Shown in pieces: positions 15,462-23,385 of a DNA stretch of 24,340 nucleotides. Source of the stretch: CBFCZU01 sp965602635 (GTDB lineage Bacteria; Planctomycetota; Phycisphaerae; SM23-33). The stretch lies in the NCBI GenBank assembly GCA_965602635.1, contig CBFCZU010000035.1:1-24340 (forward strand), in the 5' to 3' direction. The notes beneath the pieces were generated by a model. That model made no database searches. It worked only from the letters and a program-made list of their open reading frames with translations, and had not been told where the DNA came from. The position numbers and the translations under genes are program-made. The stretch's first letter is position 1. Each line of letters begins with the position of its first letter.

Positions 15462-16138
15462 ACGCGCCGGAAGGCGCAATGGGTGCGATCATGCGAAACT
15501 TCATGCTTGTGTTCCTCCTGGCCCTCGTGCCGTGGATACCGGGCTGCGCGTGCGTCAATTGGCTTTCGTACGTCTTCGCGCCGGCCAGTCCGATGCGTAC
15601 CGTCCAGCCGGAGTTCGCCGCCCTGGAGAAGAAGACCGTCGCCGTGGTCATCTTCGCCGGGGCGGAGACGCGGCTGGAGCACGGAACGGTCGAGCTTGAG
15701 CTTTCCGACGCCGTCTCGAGCGAGCTCCGCAAGCGGATCAAGGGCGTCCGCACCATCGACCCCCGCAAGATCATGCGCTATCAGGAGGAGAACCCGCGCT
15801 GGGACTCGATGCCGCCGGGCAGGCTCTGCGGCGTCTTCAACAGCGACTACGTGCTGCTGATCTCGGTGATGGAGTTCTCCACGCGCGAGCGGGGCAGCAT
15901 GCACCTGGCGCGGGGACGAGTCGCGGCCGAGGCGGCAATCTACGAGCCCGAGCCGGACGACGAGTCCCTCGGCGGCGCACGCTGGCAGACCGACATGATC
16001 CGCATTGCATACCCCGAGAAGGCGCCCGTCGGCGTGCCCGCCCGGGACGACTGGGCCATCCGCGGCAACACGTGCAGGACCTACGCCATCGAACTGGTCA
16101 AGCGGTTCTACAAGCACAAGGTGCCCAAGGAATCATGA
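15458..16138 (+). CDS. Lipoprotein A of a related pair, unknown function
   Basis: This is a 226-aa protein. The signal IMRNFMLVFLLALVPWIPG ends at Cys30, a slightly atypical lipobox (IPGC). The mature region has KTVAVVIFAG, an helix SDAVSSELRKRIK, RTIDPRKIMRY, FNSDYVLLISVMEF and LARGRVAAEAAIYEP. This order, a beta strand, a helix, then a strand ending in DYVLLI and a long beta region, resembles TolB N-terminal/CsgG-like lipoproteins, but this is only a fold guess. ATG 15458 overlaps the DUF2752 stop; ATG 15479 with GGAAGG 4 bases upstream is an alternative start. The stop overlaps the next gene as ATGA. Confidence 0.8.
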   Translation: MNAPEGAMGAIMRNFMLVFLLALVPWIPGCACVNWLSYVFAPASPMRTVQPEFAALEKKTVAVVIFAGAETRLEHGTVELELSDAVSSELRKRIKGVRTIDPRKIMRYQEENPRWDSMPPGRLCGVFNSDYVLLISVMEFSTRERGSMHLARGRVAAEAAIYEPEPDDESLGGARWQTDMIRIAYPEKAPVGVPARDDWAIRGNTCRTYAIELVKRFYKHKVPKES

Positions 16139-16833
16139 CCGCCAACCGAAATACCGACCGGCGTCTCCGCCGGCTGCCCCGGATGCGTGCGGCAGTCGCC
16201 TTGCTGGCGGCAGCGGGCATGCTCGCCCTGGCCGGGTGCCAGCTCCCGCTCGCCATCATGGAGAAGATGTTCCCCAAGGACAGGGTGCCGCCGCAGTTCA
16301 AGCTGCCTGCCGGCAAGATCGTCCTGGTCTTCCCCGACGACGTCGAGCACCCTGTCAGCTACCCGCCGGTCAAGCGCCGCCTGGCGGAGAAGGTCAACGA
16401 GCTGCTCATGGAAAAGAAGCTCGCAGCCCGGACCGTCTCCCACGACAGGCTCGTGGAGCTTCGGGGCAGCGAGCCGAACTTCGACCGCATGCACGTGCCC
16501 ACCGTGGGGAGCAGGTGCGGGGCGGAGTTGGTGGTGTACCTCGCCATCGACCGGTTCACCCTCAAGGAGACGCCCGTCGAGGCCCTCTGGCGAGGGCGGC
16601 TCGAGGTAAGAGTCAAGGTGGTGGACGTGAAGCAGGGGCGCATCTGGCCGGACGAGCTGGCCGGGTTCGCCATCAGCGTCCAGGAGCCCACTACCGAGAA
16701 CACCTCCGAGACCTACGGGGCCGAGCTGTCCAAGAAACTCGCCGACAAGCTGGCGGTGGAGGTCGCGGGCCTGTTCCACGCGCGGCTGGTTGACCGCCAC
16801 AAGCCCAAGGACACCAAACCGATATTCGAGTAG
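16135..16833 (+). CDS. Lipoprotein B of a related pair, unknown function
   Basis: This is a 232-aa protein with a basic start, hydrophobic helix and lipobox LALAG-C35. The mature part shows the same block order as the preceding protein: KIVLVFPDD, helix RRLAEKVNELLMEK, RTVSHDRLVEL, then CGAELVVYLAIDRF, a WRGRLEVRVKVVDV strand pair, and a C-terminal helix ELSKKLADKLAVEVAGLF. I read the two as diverged paralogues. The ATG overlaps the previous stop (ATGA), so the pair is co-translated and may form a heteromeric envelope complex with the DUF2752 protein. No enzymatic motif is seen. Confidence 0.82.
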   Translation: MTANRNTDRRLRRLPRMRAAVALLAAAGMLALAGCQLPLAIMEKMFPKDRVPPQFKLPAGKIVLVFPDDVEHPVSYPPVKRRLAEKVNELLMEKKLAARTVSHDRLVELRGSEPNFDRMHVPTVGSRCGAELVVYLAIDRFTLKETPVEALWRGRLEVRVKVVDVKQGRIWPDELAGFAISVQEPTTENTSETYGAELSKKLADKLAVEVAGLFHARLVDRHKPKDTKPIFE

Positions 16834-16854
16834 CCCCCCGGCGCGCCGTCCGCC

Positions 16855-16883
16855 TTGCCGCATGGCCCCTCCTGGCGTATCAT
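16855..16883 (+). promoter_or_regulatory. Candidate promoter of the LPS-type cluster
   Basis: TTGCCG (16855-16860) and TATCAT (16878-16883) have a 17-bp spacer. The -10 box ends 10 bases before ATG 16894, again predicting a leader of only 3-4 nt. Confidence 0.45.
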
Positions 16884-16893
16884 GCCTGCGATA

Positions 16894-17982
16894 ATGACCC
16901 GCGTGGTGCATGTGGTTGACGGCTCTTGCGGACACGACGCCTTGCAGGAAGCGCTGCTGCTTGCCAGCCAGGCCGAGGGGTTCGTATGCATCGGCCCGCC
17001 GCAGGAGGAGCTGGCCTGGAGCGAGCTTCTGGCGGGAGCCAGGATCATCGCCAAGGCGCCGGCCGGGACCGTCAGCAGGCCCAAGGCGCGAAAGCTCGAA
17101 ATGTTCTCCCGCCCCGGGTGGGTGGCGCAGTGCTGGTCGATAACGGCGGCCAGGAGGTTCGCGCTGCACCTGTCTCCGGCGACTCCCGCCGCCGTCAGGG
17201 TCGCGGCGCCGCCGAGCGCCCGCCAGGTCGGCTGGCTGGGCGAGCTGGCCCTGGAAAGCAAGGCCGTCGCGTTTGCCTGCCAGGGCGAGTCGGTGGCCGG
17301 GCGCGTCCGCGCGGCGAACATCTCGGCCGCCAGTGAGGTGATAGCCCCGCCGGCGGAAGTCGCCGAGAGGACCCCCGCCGGGCGCCAGGCGGCGCGCGAG
17401 CGGCTTGGGATCGCCCCCGACCAGGTGGCCATCCTCGCACCCGGCGGCGCCGGCCGGACCAGCGGGCACCGCTACGCGGTATGGGCCGCGGCCATCCTGA
17501 CCGTGGCGGAGCTGCCGGTGCGGCTGGTGATTCAGGCGACCGGGGCAGGCGCCCGCGAGGCCGTGAGGTTCGCCCGCGAGGCCGGCTTCGCAGAGCAGGT
17601 GCTGCACCCCGCGCCGAGCACGCCGCTGGCGGAGCTGGCGGCGGCGGCGAACCTGGCCGTCTTCCTCGGCGCCGACGCCGTGCCGGGAGTGGCGCTGGCG
17701 ACGGCGATGCTCGCCGGCCTGCCCATCGTCGCCGGCAACGTGCCCGCGGCGGCCGACTGGCTGACCGACGGGAAGAGGGCGCTGCTCGCCCGGCCGGACG
17801 GGTCCAGGGAAATCGCCCGGGCGGTGATGGCCATAATCGAGGACAAGGCCCTCGCCAGGCGGCTTGGCAGGGCGGCCCGCTCGTTTGCCGCCAGGAACTT
17901 CGACGCGGCAGAAGTCCGCGGCCGCTGGGCAGCGCTGCATGAGCGGCTGCTTTCCGGCGCCGCCGTCACGAAGGGCGGCTGA
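16894..17982 (+). CDS. GT4-like glycosyltransferase, degenerate active site
   Basis: This is a 362-aa protein. The start VVHVVDGSCGHDALQEALLL replaces the usual N-terminal glycine-rich loop of GT-B enzymes. The C-terminal half matches GT4: REARERLGI-like linker (RQAARERLGIAPDQVAILAPGG), RLVIQATGAG, AAANLAVFLGA and the AGLPIVAGNVPAAADWLTDG loop, ending in a helix-rich tail. The second Glu of the GT4 EX7E motif is Thr here (TAMLAG in place of EAMA-x-G), so catalysis is doubtful or altered. ATG 16894 follows a promoter-like pair without a ribosome site; ATG 16882 is an alternative. It lies next to an LPS kinase and GT9 gene, which argues for a role in LPS core or surface glycan assembly. Confidence 0.75.
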   Translation: MTRVVHVVDGSCGHDALQEALLLASQAEGFVCIGPPQEELAWSELLAGARIIAKAPAGTVSRPKARKLEMFSRPGWVAQCWSITAARRFALHLSPATPAAVRVAAPPSARQVGWLGELALESKAVAFACQGESVAGRVRAANISAASEVIAPPAEVAERTPAGRQAARERLGIAPDQVAILAPGGAGRTSGHRYAVWAAAILTVAELPVRLVIQATGAGAREAVRFAREAGFAEQVLHPAPSTPLAELAAAANLAVFLGADAVPGVALATAMLAGLPIVAGNVPAAADWLTDGKRALLARPDGSREIARAVMAIIEDKALARRLGRAARSFAARNFDAAEVRGRWAALHERLLSGAAVTKGG

Positions 17983-18024
17983 GCAGCTCCGGGCGGGGCC
18001 ACCGCTGAGCCGATTCGACACAAA

Positions 18025-19872
18025 GTGAGCGCTGACGCAGCCAACCCGGTATCGGTTCACCCGGCCGAACTGCTCCGCGCGGCGAGCGCCGAGGCGATAC
18101 GCTACGCCGACGATGCCGCCCGCGGGCGAGTCGAGGCCGTCCTGGGCGACGCCCACGAGCAGCGCCCCGACGTCTGGTCGCTGGTCAAGCAGAACGTCTC
18201 CCGGACGGTCTGGCGCCGCTCCGCCGACCGGACCGGCGGGGTGCTCTACCTGAAGCACTTCCATAACAGCTCGCCGGCGCATCGGCTCTGCCGCCGGCTG
18301 GGGCGCGGCGGGGCGATCCGCGAGATGCGCTTCAGCAGCTACCTTCTCTCCCGCGGGGTGCCGGTGCCCCAGGTCCTCGCCGTCTGCTGCCGTGGCCGGA
18401 GCGAGTGGCTCATCAGCGAGGGAATCGAGCCGGCGGCCCAGGCCGATCAGTGGCACCCCGAGCAGCTCGCCGGCGGCAACCACGCTGCCGTCAGGGCGGC
18501 GACGGTGGCGCTGGCCGAGCTGGTCGGGCGGATGCACGCCCTCGGCGTGATCCACCGCGACCTGCACTGCGGCAACGTGTTGGTGCGGGGCGGCAGCCCC
18601 GGCAGCGTGGTGCTGATGGACCTCCACCGGATGTGCCGGCGGCGCCGACTCCGCCGCCACGCCCGGGCGGCGAACCTCGCACAGCTCTTCAGCGACCGCA
18701 GGCTGTGGACGACGCGCTCCCAGCGGCTGCGCTTCCTCAAGCACTACCTCCGCGCCGCCGACGCCGAGGGCACCCTCGTCGGCTGGGTCCGCCTCATCGA
18801 ACCGCTGGCCGAGCGCCACAGCCGGCGGCTCAACGCCCAGCGCGAGCGGCGGATATTCTCCACCAACCGCTACTTCGCCGCCATGCGCGTGGGGGGGTAC
18901 CGGGCCCACGTCGTGCTCGACTCCAAGCGCCGCGTGCCCGGCTCGAAGGCCTCGGAGCTGGGCTTCGCCGCCGCCGACTGGAGGCGCGTGCTGGCCGACC
19001 CCGAGGCGCTGTTCACGGGCGAGGGCGTGCAGGTGATAAAGGACTCGCCCAGCAGCCTGGTCGTCCGCCGGCGGCTGCGCGTGGGGCCCGCCGAGGTGGA
19101 CGTGCACATCAAGCGCCCCCGGCGCAAGCACTGGCGGCGGTGGGTGGCGGACGTCTTTCGACGCTCCCGCCCGCTGCGCGCCTTCCACCTGGGCCACTCG
19201 CTGCTGGCGCGGCACATCTACACCGCCCTGCCGCTGGCGGCGATGGAGAAGCGCGCCGGCCCGCTGCTGGTCGATTCGATCCTGATCACCGAGACGGTCG
19301 CGGGCGGGCGCACCCGACCGGTCGAGCACGCCGACCAGGGCGCCGCGGCGGCGCCCCGCGATGACCTGCGGGGCCTGCACCTCAACAGGTTCCTCAACCG
19401 CTACCTTGGCCCCGGGCGCGACGACGACGCCCTCCCCGCGCGGCGGACGAACCGCCTGGCCAGGCAGGTGCTCTGGCAACTGGGGCGGCTGCTCCGCCGC
19501 CTCCACGAGGAGGGCTTCGCCCACCGCGACCTGAAGGCGACCAACCTGCTGGTTCACTGGAACGGCTCTCCTTCCCAGACGCCGGCGGTGATCCTGGTGG
19601 ACCTTGACGGCGTGCGGCGCGTCAGGCGCGTGACGGCGCGCCAGGAGTTCCGCGGTCTGATGCGGCTGAACGTCTCCCTGCTGGAGTGCCCCGCAGTCAC
19701 CCACGCCGGGCGGCTGCGGATGTTGGTGGGGTACCTCCGCCGCCCAGGCATGGGGCGCGTGCCCTTCAAGCCGCACTGGAGGCAGTTGCAGCGATGGTCC
19801 AGCGGGAAGATCCGCCGCCAGATCATCTCCCGCCAGCGCCGCCAGAAGGCACAGCGGAGGACCAGCTCGTGA
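18025..19872 (+). CDS. Tandem WaaP/InaA-like lipopolysaccharide kinase (two kinase domains)
   Basis: This 615-aa protein contains two protein-kinase-like domains of the Kdo/WaaP type, which phosphorylate LPS core sugars. Domain 1 (about 50-270) has Lys77 in LYLKHF, H177-RDLHCGN184 and D199 in LMDLH. Domain 2 (about 335-590) has Lys363 in VHIKRP, H500-RDLKATN507 and D526 in LVDLDG. Both ATP-binding and catalytic residues appear intact; single-domain relatives are about 250-300 aa. The start is a GTG without a clear ribosome site, 42 bases after the GT4-like gene. The stop overlaps the next start as GTGA, linking it to the GT9 gene. Two phosphorylation sites or two acceptor sugars are plausible but unproven. 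Confidence 0.88.
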   Translation: MSADAANPVSVHPAELLRAASAEAIRYADDAARGRVEAVLGDAHEQRPDVWSLVKQNVSRTVWRRSADRTGGVLYLKHFHNSSPAHRLCRRLGRGGAIREMRFSSYLLSRGVPVPQVLAVCCRGRSEWLISEGIEPAAQADQWHPEQLAGGNHAAVRAATVALAELVGRMHALGVIHRDLHCGNVLVRGGSPGSVVLMDLHRMCRRRRLRRHARAANLAQLFSDRRLWTTRSQRLRFLKHYLRAADAEGTLVGWVRLIEPLAERHSRRLNAQRERRIFSTNRYFAAMRVGGYRAHVVLDSKRRVPGSKASELGFAAADWRRVLADPEALFTGEGVQVIKDSPSSLVVRRRLRVGPAEVDVHIKRPRRKHWRRWVADVFRRSRPLRAFHLGHSLLARHIYTALPLAAMEKRAGPLLVDSILITETVAGGRTRPVEHADQGAAAAPRDDLRGLHLNRFLNRYLGPGRDDDALPARRTNRLARQVLWQLGRLLRRLHEEGFAHRDLKATNLLVHWNGSPSQTPAVILVDLDGVRRVRRVTARQEFRGLMRLNVSLLECPAVTHAGRLRMLVGYLRRPGMGRVPFKPHWRQLQRWSSGKIRRQIISRQRRQKAQRRTSS

Positions 19873-20936
19873 ACCTCCCGCCGCCGGGCAAAGTGCTGCT
19901 GATCAAGCCGTCGTCGCTGGGCGACGTGATCAGCGGCGTGCCCGTGCTGCGCGGGCTGCGCCGGACCTTCCCCGACGCCCGCGTCGCCTGGATGCTGACG
20001 CCGGCGTGCGCGGGGATCGTCGCCGGCGAGCCGGAGCTGGACGAGGTGATCGAGTTCGACCGCAGGCACTTCGGCCGCATCGGCCGGAGCCCCAAGGCCA
20101 CTCGCGACTTCCTCGCCTTCTGCCGGGCACTGCGGCGGCGGAGGTTCGATTGGGTGATCGACCTTCAGGGCCTCTTCCGCAGCGCGTTCCTGCTCCGCGT
20201 CAGCGGCGCCGCCGTCCGCGCCGGCTTCGCCGACGCCCGAGAGCTGGCGGCCGTCTTCTACACCCACCCGGTCAGGGTCCCCCCCGGGCACACCATCGAC
20301 CGCAACATTTACCTCGCCCGCCGCCTGGGCATCGACGCGCAGGAAGAGGACCTGACGCTCACCGTCCCCGATGAGGCCGGGCAGTTCGTCACCTCCCTGC
20401 TGGGCGGGCTGGGCGTCGCCCCGGGGCCATACCTGGCCGTGGCGCCCGGCGCCCGCTGGACCAGCAAGCTCTACCCCGCGCGGCACTGGCATAGGGTCAT
20501 CTCCGAGCTGATCGACGAGCTGCCGGTGGTGCTGCTCGGGTCGCAGGCCGAGCGGCAGCTGTGCGCCGACCTGGCCGAGCCGTTCGGCGGCGGCGCGGTG
20601 AACCTTGCCGGCGAGACTTCGCTGCCGCAGTTGGCGGCGGTGATATCCTCGGCCGCGGCGCTGGTGTGCTGCGACTCGGCCGCCAACCTCATCGCCCCGG
20701 CGGTCTCGACGCCCTCGGTGACGCTTATCGGCCCCACCCGCCCCGAGCGGACAGGCCCGTACGGACCCCTCGCGACCGCCGTGGTGGCCGAGGTGCCGTG
20801 CCGGGGATGCCTGCGGCGGCGATGCAGCCACGTCACCTGCATGCAGACCATCGACCCGGCGAAGGTCGCCTCGGCCGTCCGGGACGCCCTGGGGCGGGCA
20901 GCCCGTCCCGCCGCAGCCGCCCGGGGACGACCATGA
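19869..20936 (+). CDS. GT9 glycosyltransferase (ADP-heptose-LPS heptosyltransferase type)
   Basis: This is a 355-aa GT-B enzyme. The N-terminus VLLIKPSSLGDVISGVPVLRGL is the GT9 signature, followed by VIDLQGLFRSAFL. The C-terminal domain has VAPGARWTSKLYPARHW, the CDSAANLIAP loop (usually TGPSHLA), and IGPTRPERTGPYGP, then a Cys-rich tail CRGCLRRRCSHVTCM seen in many heptosyltransferases. It would transfer heptose from ADP-heptose to the LPS core at the cytoplasmic face. The start GTG 19869 overlaps the kinase stop; the stop overlaps the maf start. The exact sugar is not proven, since GT9 members differ in donor use. Confidence 0.92.
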   Translation: MNLPPPGKVLLIKPSSLGDVISGVPVLRGLRRTFPDARVAWMLTPACAGIVAGEPELDEVIEFDRRHFGRIGRSPKATRDFLAFCRALRRRRFDWVIDLQGLFRSAFLLRVSGAAVRAGFADARELAAVFYTHPVRVPPGHTIDRNIYLARRLGIDAQEEDLTLTVPDEAGQFVTSLLGGLGVAPGPYLAVAPGARWTSKLYPARHWHRVISELIDELPVVLLGSQAERQLCADLAEPFGGGAVNLAGETSLPQLAAVISSAAALVCCDSAANLIAPAVSTPSVTLIGPTRPERTGPYGPLATAVVAEVPCRGCLRRRCSHVTCMQTIDPAKVASAVRDALGRAARPAAAARGRP

Positions 20937-21541
20937 CAGACTTCCCGCAATTCATTCTCGCCTCGCGCTCGCCCCGGCGGCGCGAGCTGCTCGACGGGGC
21001 GGGCTATCGCTTCCGCGTCGTGCCCCCGCCGCTGGACGAGCCGCCCCCCAGGCCGGGAACGACTCCCGCCCAACTGGCCGAGGCGCTGGCGTTCTTCAAG
21101 GCCAGCTCCGTCCACGCCGACCATTCCGACGCCATCGTCCTGGGGGCCGACACCGTCGTCGCGGTGGGAGGCGAGATCTTCGGCAAGGCCGATGACGAGC
21201 CCCACGCCCGCGAGATGCTCTCGGGACTCTCGGGCACGCGCCACCAGGTGATCACCGCGCTGGCACTGATGCTGCCCCAGCCGCGCCCCGGCGGCGAGCC
21301 GCGCCGGATGCTCGCCTCGACCGTCACCTGCGTGAGCATGCGCCGACTCGCCGACGAGGAGATCGACCGATACGTCGCCTCCGGGCAGTGGCGGGACAAG
21401 GCCGGGGCGTACGCCATCCAGGAGGGCGGCGACGCCTTCATCGACAAGCTCGAAGGCAGCTTCACCAACGTCATCGGGCTGCCGATGGAACTTCTGGACC
21501 AGCTCTGCCGGCGCGCCCGCCGGCACCTGGCCGATCGATAG
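20933..21541 (+). CDS. maf: Maf-family nucleoside triphosphate pyrophosphatase
   Basis: This is a 202-aa enzyme that hydrolyses non-canonical or excess nucleoside triphosphates to monophosphate and pyrophosphate. It has all Maf signatures: ILASRSPRRRELL (8-20), LGADTVV with catalytic Asp73, FGKADD (83-88), SGLSGTRHQVITAL, the AGAYAIQEGG block and GSFTNVIGLP. Length is typical. The substrate class (dTTP/UTP or m7GTP) cannot be fixed by eye. Its ATG overlaps the GT9 stop, so it is probably co-translated with the LPS genes, and DUF192 follows after 12 bases. Confidence 0.95.
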   Translation: MTDFPQFILASRSPRRRELLDGAGYRFRVVPPPLDEPPPRPGTTPAQLAEALAFFKASSVHADHSDAIVLGADTVVAVGGEIFGKADDEPHAREMLSGLSGTRHQVITALALMLPQPRPGGEPRRMLASTVTCVSMRRLADEEIDRYVASGQWRDKAGAYAIQEGGDAFIDKLEGSFTNVIGLPMELLDQLCRRARRHLADR

Positions 21542-21553
21542 CAGGCGGCTGAC

Positions 21554-22054
21554 ATGAAACACTCTCACCGGATTCGCGTCGCGCTTCGGGCGGCGGCCCT
21601 GCTGGCGACGGCCGCGGCCCTGACCTGCTGCCCCTCGTGCAAGCGCTCCTCCGCCCCGGCGAAGGTCCGCATCGGCCAGGGTGAATGGCGCGTCGAGCTG
21701 GCCGTCACCGAGGCCCAGCGCCGGCGCGGCCTCGGCGGCCGGAAGGCCGTGCCCCAAGGGACCGGCATGCTCTTCGTCCTCGACCGCGAGGCCGACGACG
21801 TCCCGTTCCACATGAAAGAATGCCTCGTGCCGCTCGACGTGGCCTTCATCTCCGCCCGCCTGGTGGTGGTTGACATCCGCACCATGTCCGTCGAGCCCGA
21901 CCCGTCCGACCCGCAAGTCCTCTACCTCAGCGAGCATCCCTACCGCTACGCCCTGGAGGTCGCCGCCGGGGAGCTCAAGCGGGCCGGCGTGAAGATCGGC
22001 GACCGCGTCGCCCTGCTCGGCGCCGCCCGGGACGCTGCTAAAGCCACCCGCTGA
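21554..22054 (+). CDS. DUF192 family exported protein
   Basis: This is a 166-aa protein with a hydrophobic leader (about 8-24) ending in TCCPSC, so it is either a lipoprotein (Cys26 or so) or a cleaved secreted protein. The mature part is a compact DUF192 domain: VELAVTEAQRRRGLGGR, GMLFVL, FHMKECLVPLDVAFI and YALEVAAGELKRAGVKIGD. The family has no established activity. AGGCGG lies 5 bases before ATG. It starts 12 bases after maf and is likely in the same unit. Confidence 0.9.
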   Translation: MKHSHRIRVALRAAALLATAAALTCCPSCKRSSAPAKVRIGQGEWRVELAVTEAQRRRGLGGRKAVPQGTGMLFVLDREADDVPFHMKECLVPLDVAFISARLVVVDIRTMSVEPDPSDPQVLYLSEHPYRYALEVAAGELKRAGVKIGDRVALLGAARDAAKATR

Positions 22055-22102
22055 CCTGACCGAAGTATCCACCGACAGAATAGACCTTTGTGCGCGCGCG
22101 AC

Positions 22103-23296
22103 ATGGTTCTCATTGCCGAAAAACACAAGCTGCTCTGGTTCGGCGGCGGCTGGCTGCCGGAGAACGTCTCGGCCACTGTCGCCGAGGGTTGGGACGTCAT
22201 CACCTGCAACAGCACCGACGCCCTCGCCAAGCTCCTGCCGCAGGCAGAGCTGCTGCTGATCTCCCTGCCCGGGCAGGACTGCCGCGACCCGCGCCTGCTC
22301 TCGGGACTCCTCGACGAGGTGGACCGGAGCGGGGCCGTCGCCATCGTCATGCTGCCGGCCGATCTCGTTGACAGCGGACCGCTCGCCGGGCGAAAGGGGC
22401 AGTTCCTCGTCGTCCCCGACGACATCTCCCCGGCGGAACTGGCCGGGCGAATCAAGGCGGCGGCGGCCCTCCAGCCGGCGATCAAGCGCCTCCGCGAGGA
22501 CGTGACCGCCGTGCGATCCTTCGGCGCCGGCATCGCGAGGGACTTCGAGCAGCTCGACGAGGAGATGCGACTCGCCGCCAGGCTCCAGCGCGACTTCCTG
22601 CCCAGGTCGCTGCCCCAGATCGGGCCGATCCAGTTCAGCTCCCTGTTCCGACCCGCCAGTTGGGTCAGCGGCGACATCTACGACGTCCTCCGCCTCGACG
22701 AGACGCACGTGGGCTTCTACGTCGCCGACGTCGTCGGGCACGGAATGCCCGCCGCCCTCCTGACCATGTTCATCAAGAAGGCGCTCCAGACCAAACGCAT
22801 ATCGGGCAATACATATGAGATCGTGCCGCCGCACGAGGCGCTCGCCCGGCTCAACGAGGACATCTGCGGGCAGGACCTCACCTCCTGCCAGTTCTGCACG
22901 GCCGTGTACGGCATCGTGAACACAGAGGACCTCTCGCTGCGGTACGCCCGCGGCGGGCACCCGCCGGCCGTGCTGCTCGGCACCGACGGGGGCGTCCGCC
23001 TGCTCGAAGCCAACGGGCCCCTGCTGGGCGTCTTTCCCGGCGAGGGGTTCGCCGACCGTACCGCGGCCCTCGCCAAGGGCGACCGCCTCGTGGTCTTCTC
23101 CGACGGGGCCGAGGACACCTTCGTCGATCCGGCCGAGCCCGGGCCCACAGGGCTGATCGCCCAGCTCCGCGACCTCCGCGATCTGCCCGCCGACGAAATG
23201 ACTCTCCAGCTCACCGTCCGAATCGACGAGCGCCGAGCCTCCAACAAGCACGACGACGACATCACCGTCATCGTCATGGACGTGCTCGACAGCTGA
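22103..23296 (+). CDS. SpoIIE/RsbU-type PP2C phosphatase with a pseudo-receiver domain
   Basis: This is a 397-aa protein. Residues 7-110 resemble a response-regulator receiver fold (KLLWFGGGW, AELLLISLPGQDC), but the phospho-acceptor Asp is Ser54, so it should not be phosphorylated in the usual way. A helix at about 125-165 leads to the PP2C-like phosphatase: G190-D191-IYD194, ADVVGHGMPAALL (D209), GGHPPAVLL, SDGAED (D334) and DDDITVIV (384-386), giving the expected metal ligands. RsbU/SpoIIE relatives dephosphorylate anti-anti-sigma factors, but no STAS or HATPase partner is seen here. I chose ATG 22103; an in-frame TTG at 22088 is possible. It follows the DUF192 gene by 48 bases. Confidence 0.92.
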   Translation: MVLIAEKHKLLWFGGGWLPENVSATVAEGWDVITCNSTDALAKLLPQAELLLISLPGQDCRDPRLLSGLLDEVDRSGAVAIVMLPADLVDSGPLAGRKGQFLVVPDDISPAELAGRIKAAAALQPAIKRLREDVTAVRSFGAGIARDFEQLDEEMRLAARLQRDFLPRSLPQIGPIQFSSLFRPASWVSGDIYDVLRLDETHVGFYVADVVGHGMPAALLTMFIKKALQTKRISGNTYEIVPPHEALARLNEDICGQDLTSCQFCTAVYGIVNTEDLSLRYARGGHPPAVLLGTDGGVRLLEANGPLLGVFPGEGFADRTAALAKGDRLVVFSDGAEDTFVDPAEPGPTGLIAQLRDLRDLPADEMTLQLTVRIDERRASNKHDDDITVIVMDVLDS

Positions 23297-23320
23297 CGCG
23301 CCACCCGCCGAGGATAGCAC

Positions 23321-23349
23321 TTGACACCGGGCACGCCGTGGGCGACAGT
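23321..23349 (+). promoter_or_regulatory. Candidate promoter of the DUF6677-like gene
   Basis: TTGACA (23321-23326) and GACAGT (23344-23349) have a 17-bp spacer. The -35 is perfect but the -10 is weak. Confidence 0.35.
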
Positions 23350-23385
23350 GCCGCATCGCCAGGCGACTTGGCGACGACCGAACCC

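Noticed and set aside
16108..19776. 1222-aa minus-strand open frame
   Set aside because: It is antisense to four well-supported genes; long antisense frames are expected at this GC content, and it has low-complexity Gly/Arg/Ala/Pro composition and no family motif.
20471..23356. 961-aa minus-strand open frame
   Set aside because: Antisense to GT9, maf, DUF192 and phosphatase genes with strong motifs on the plus strand.
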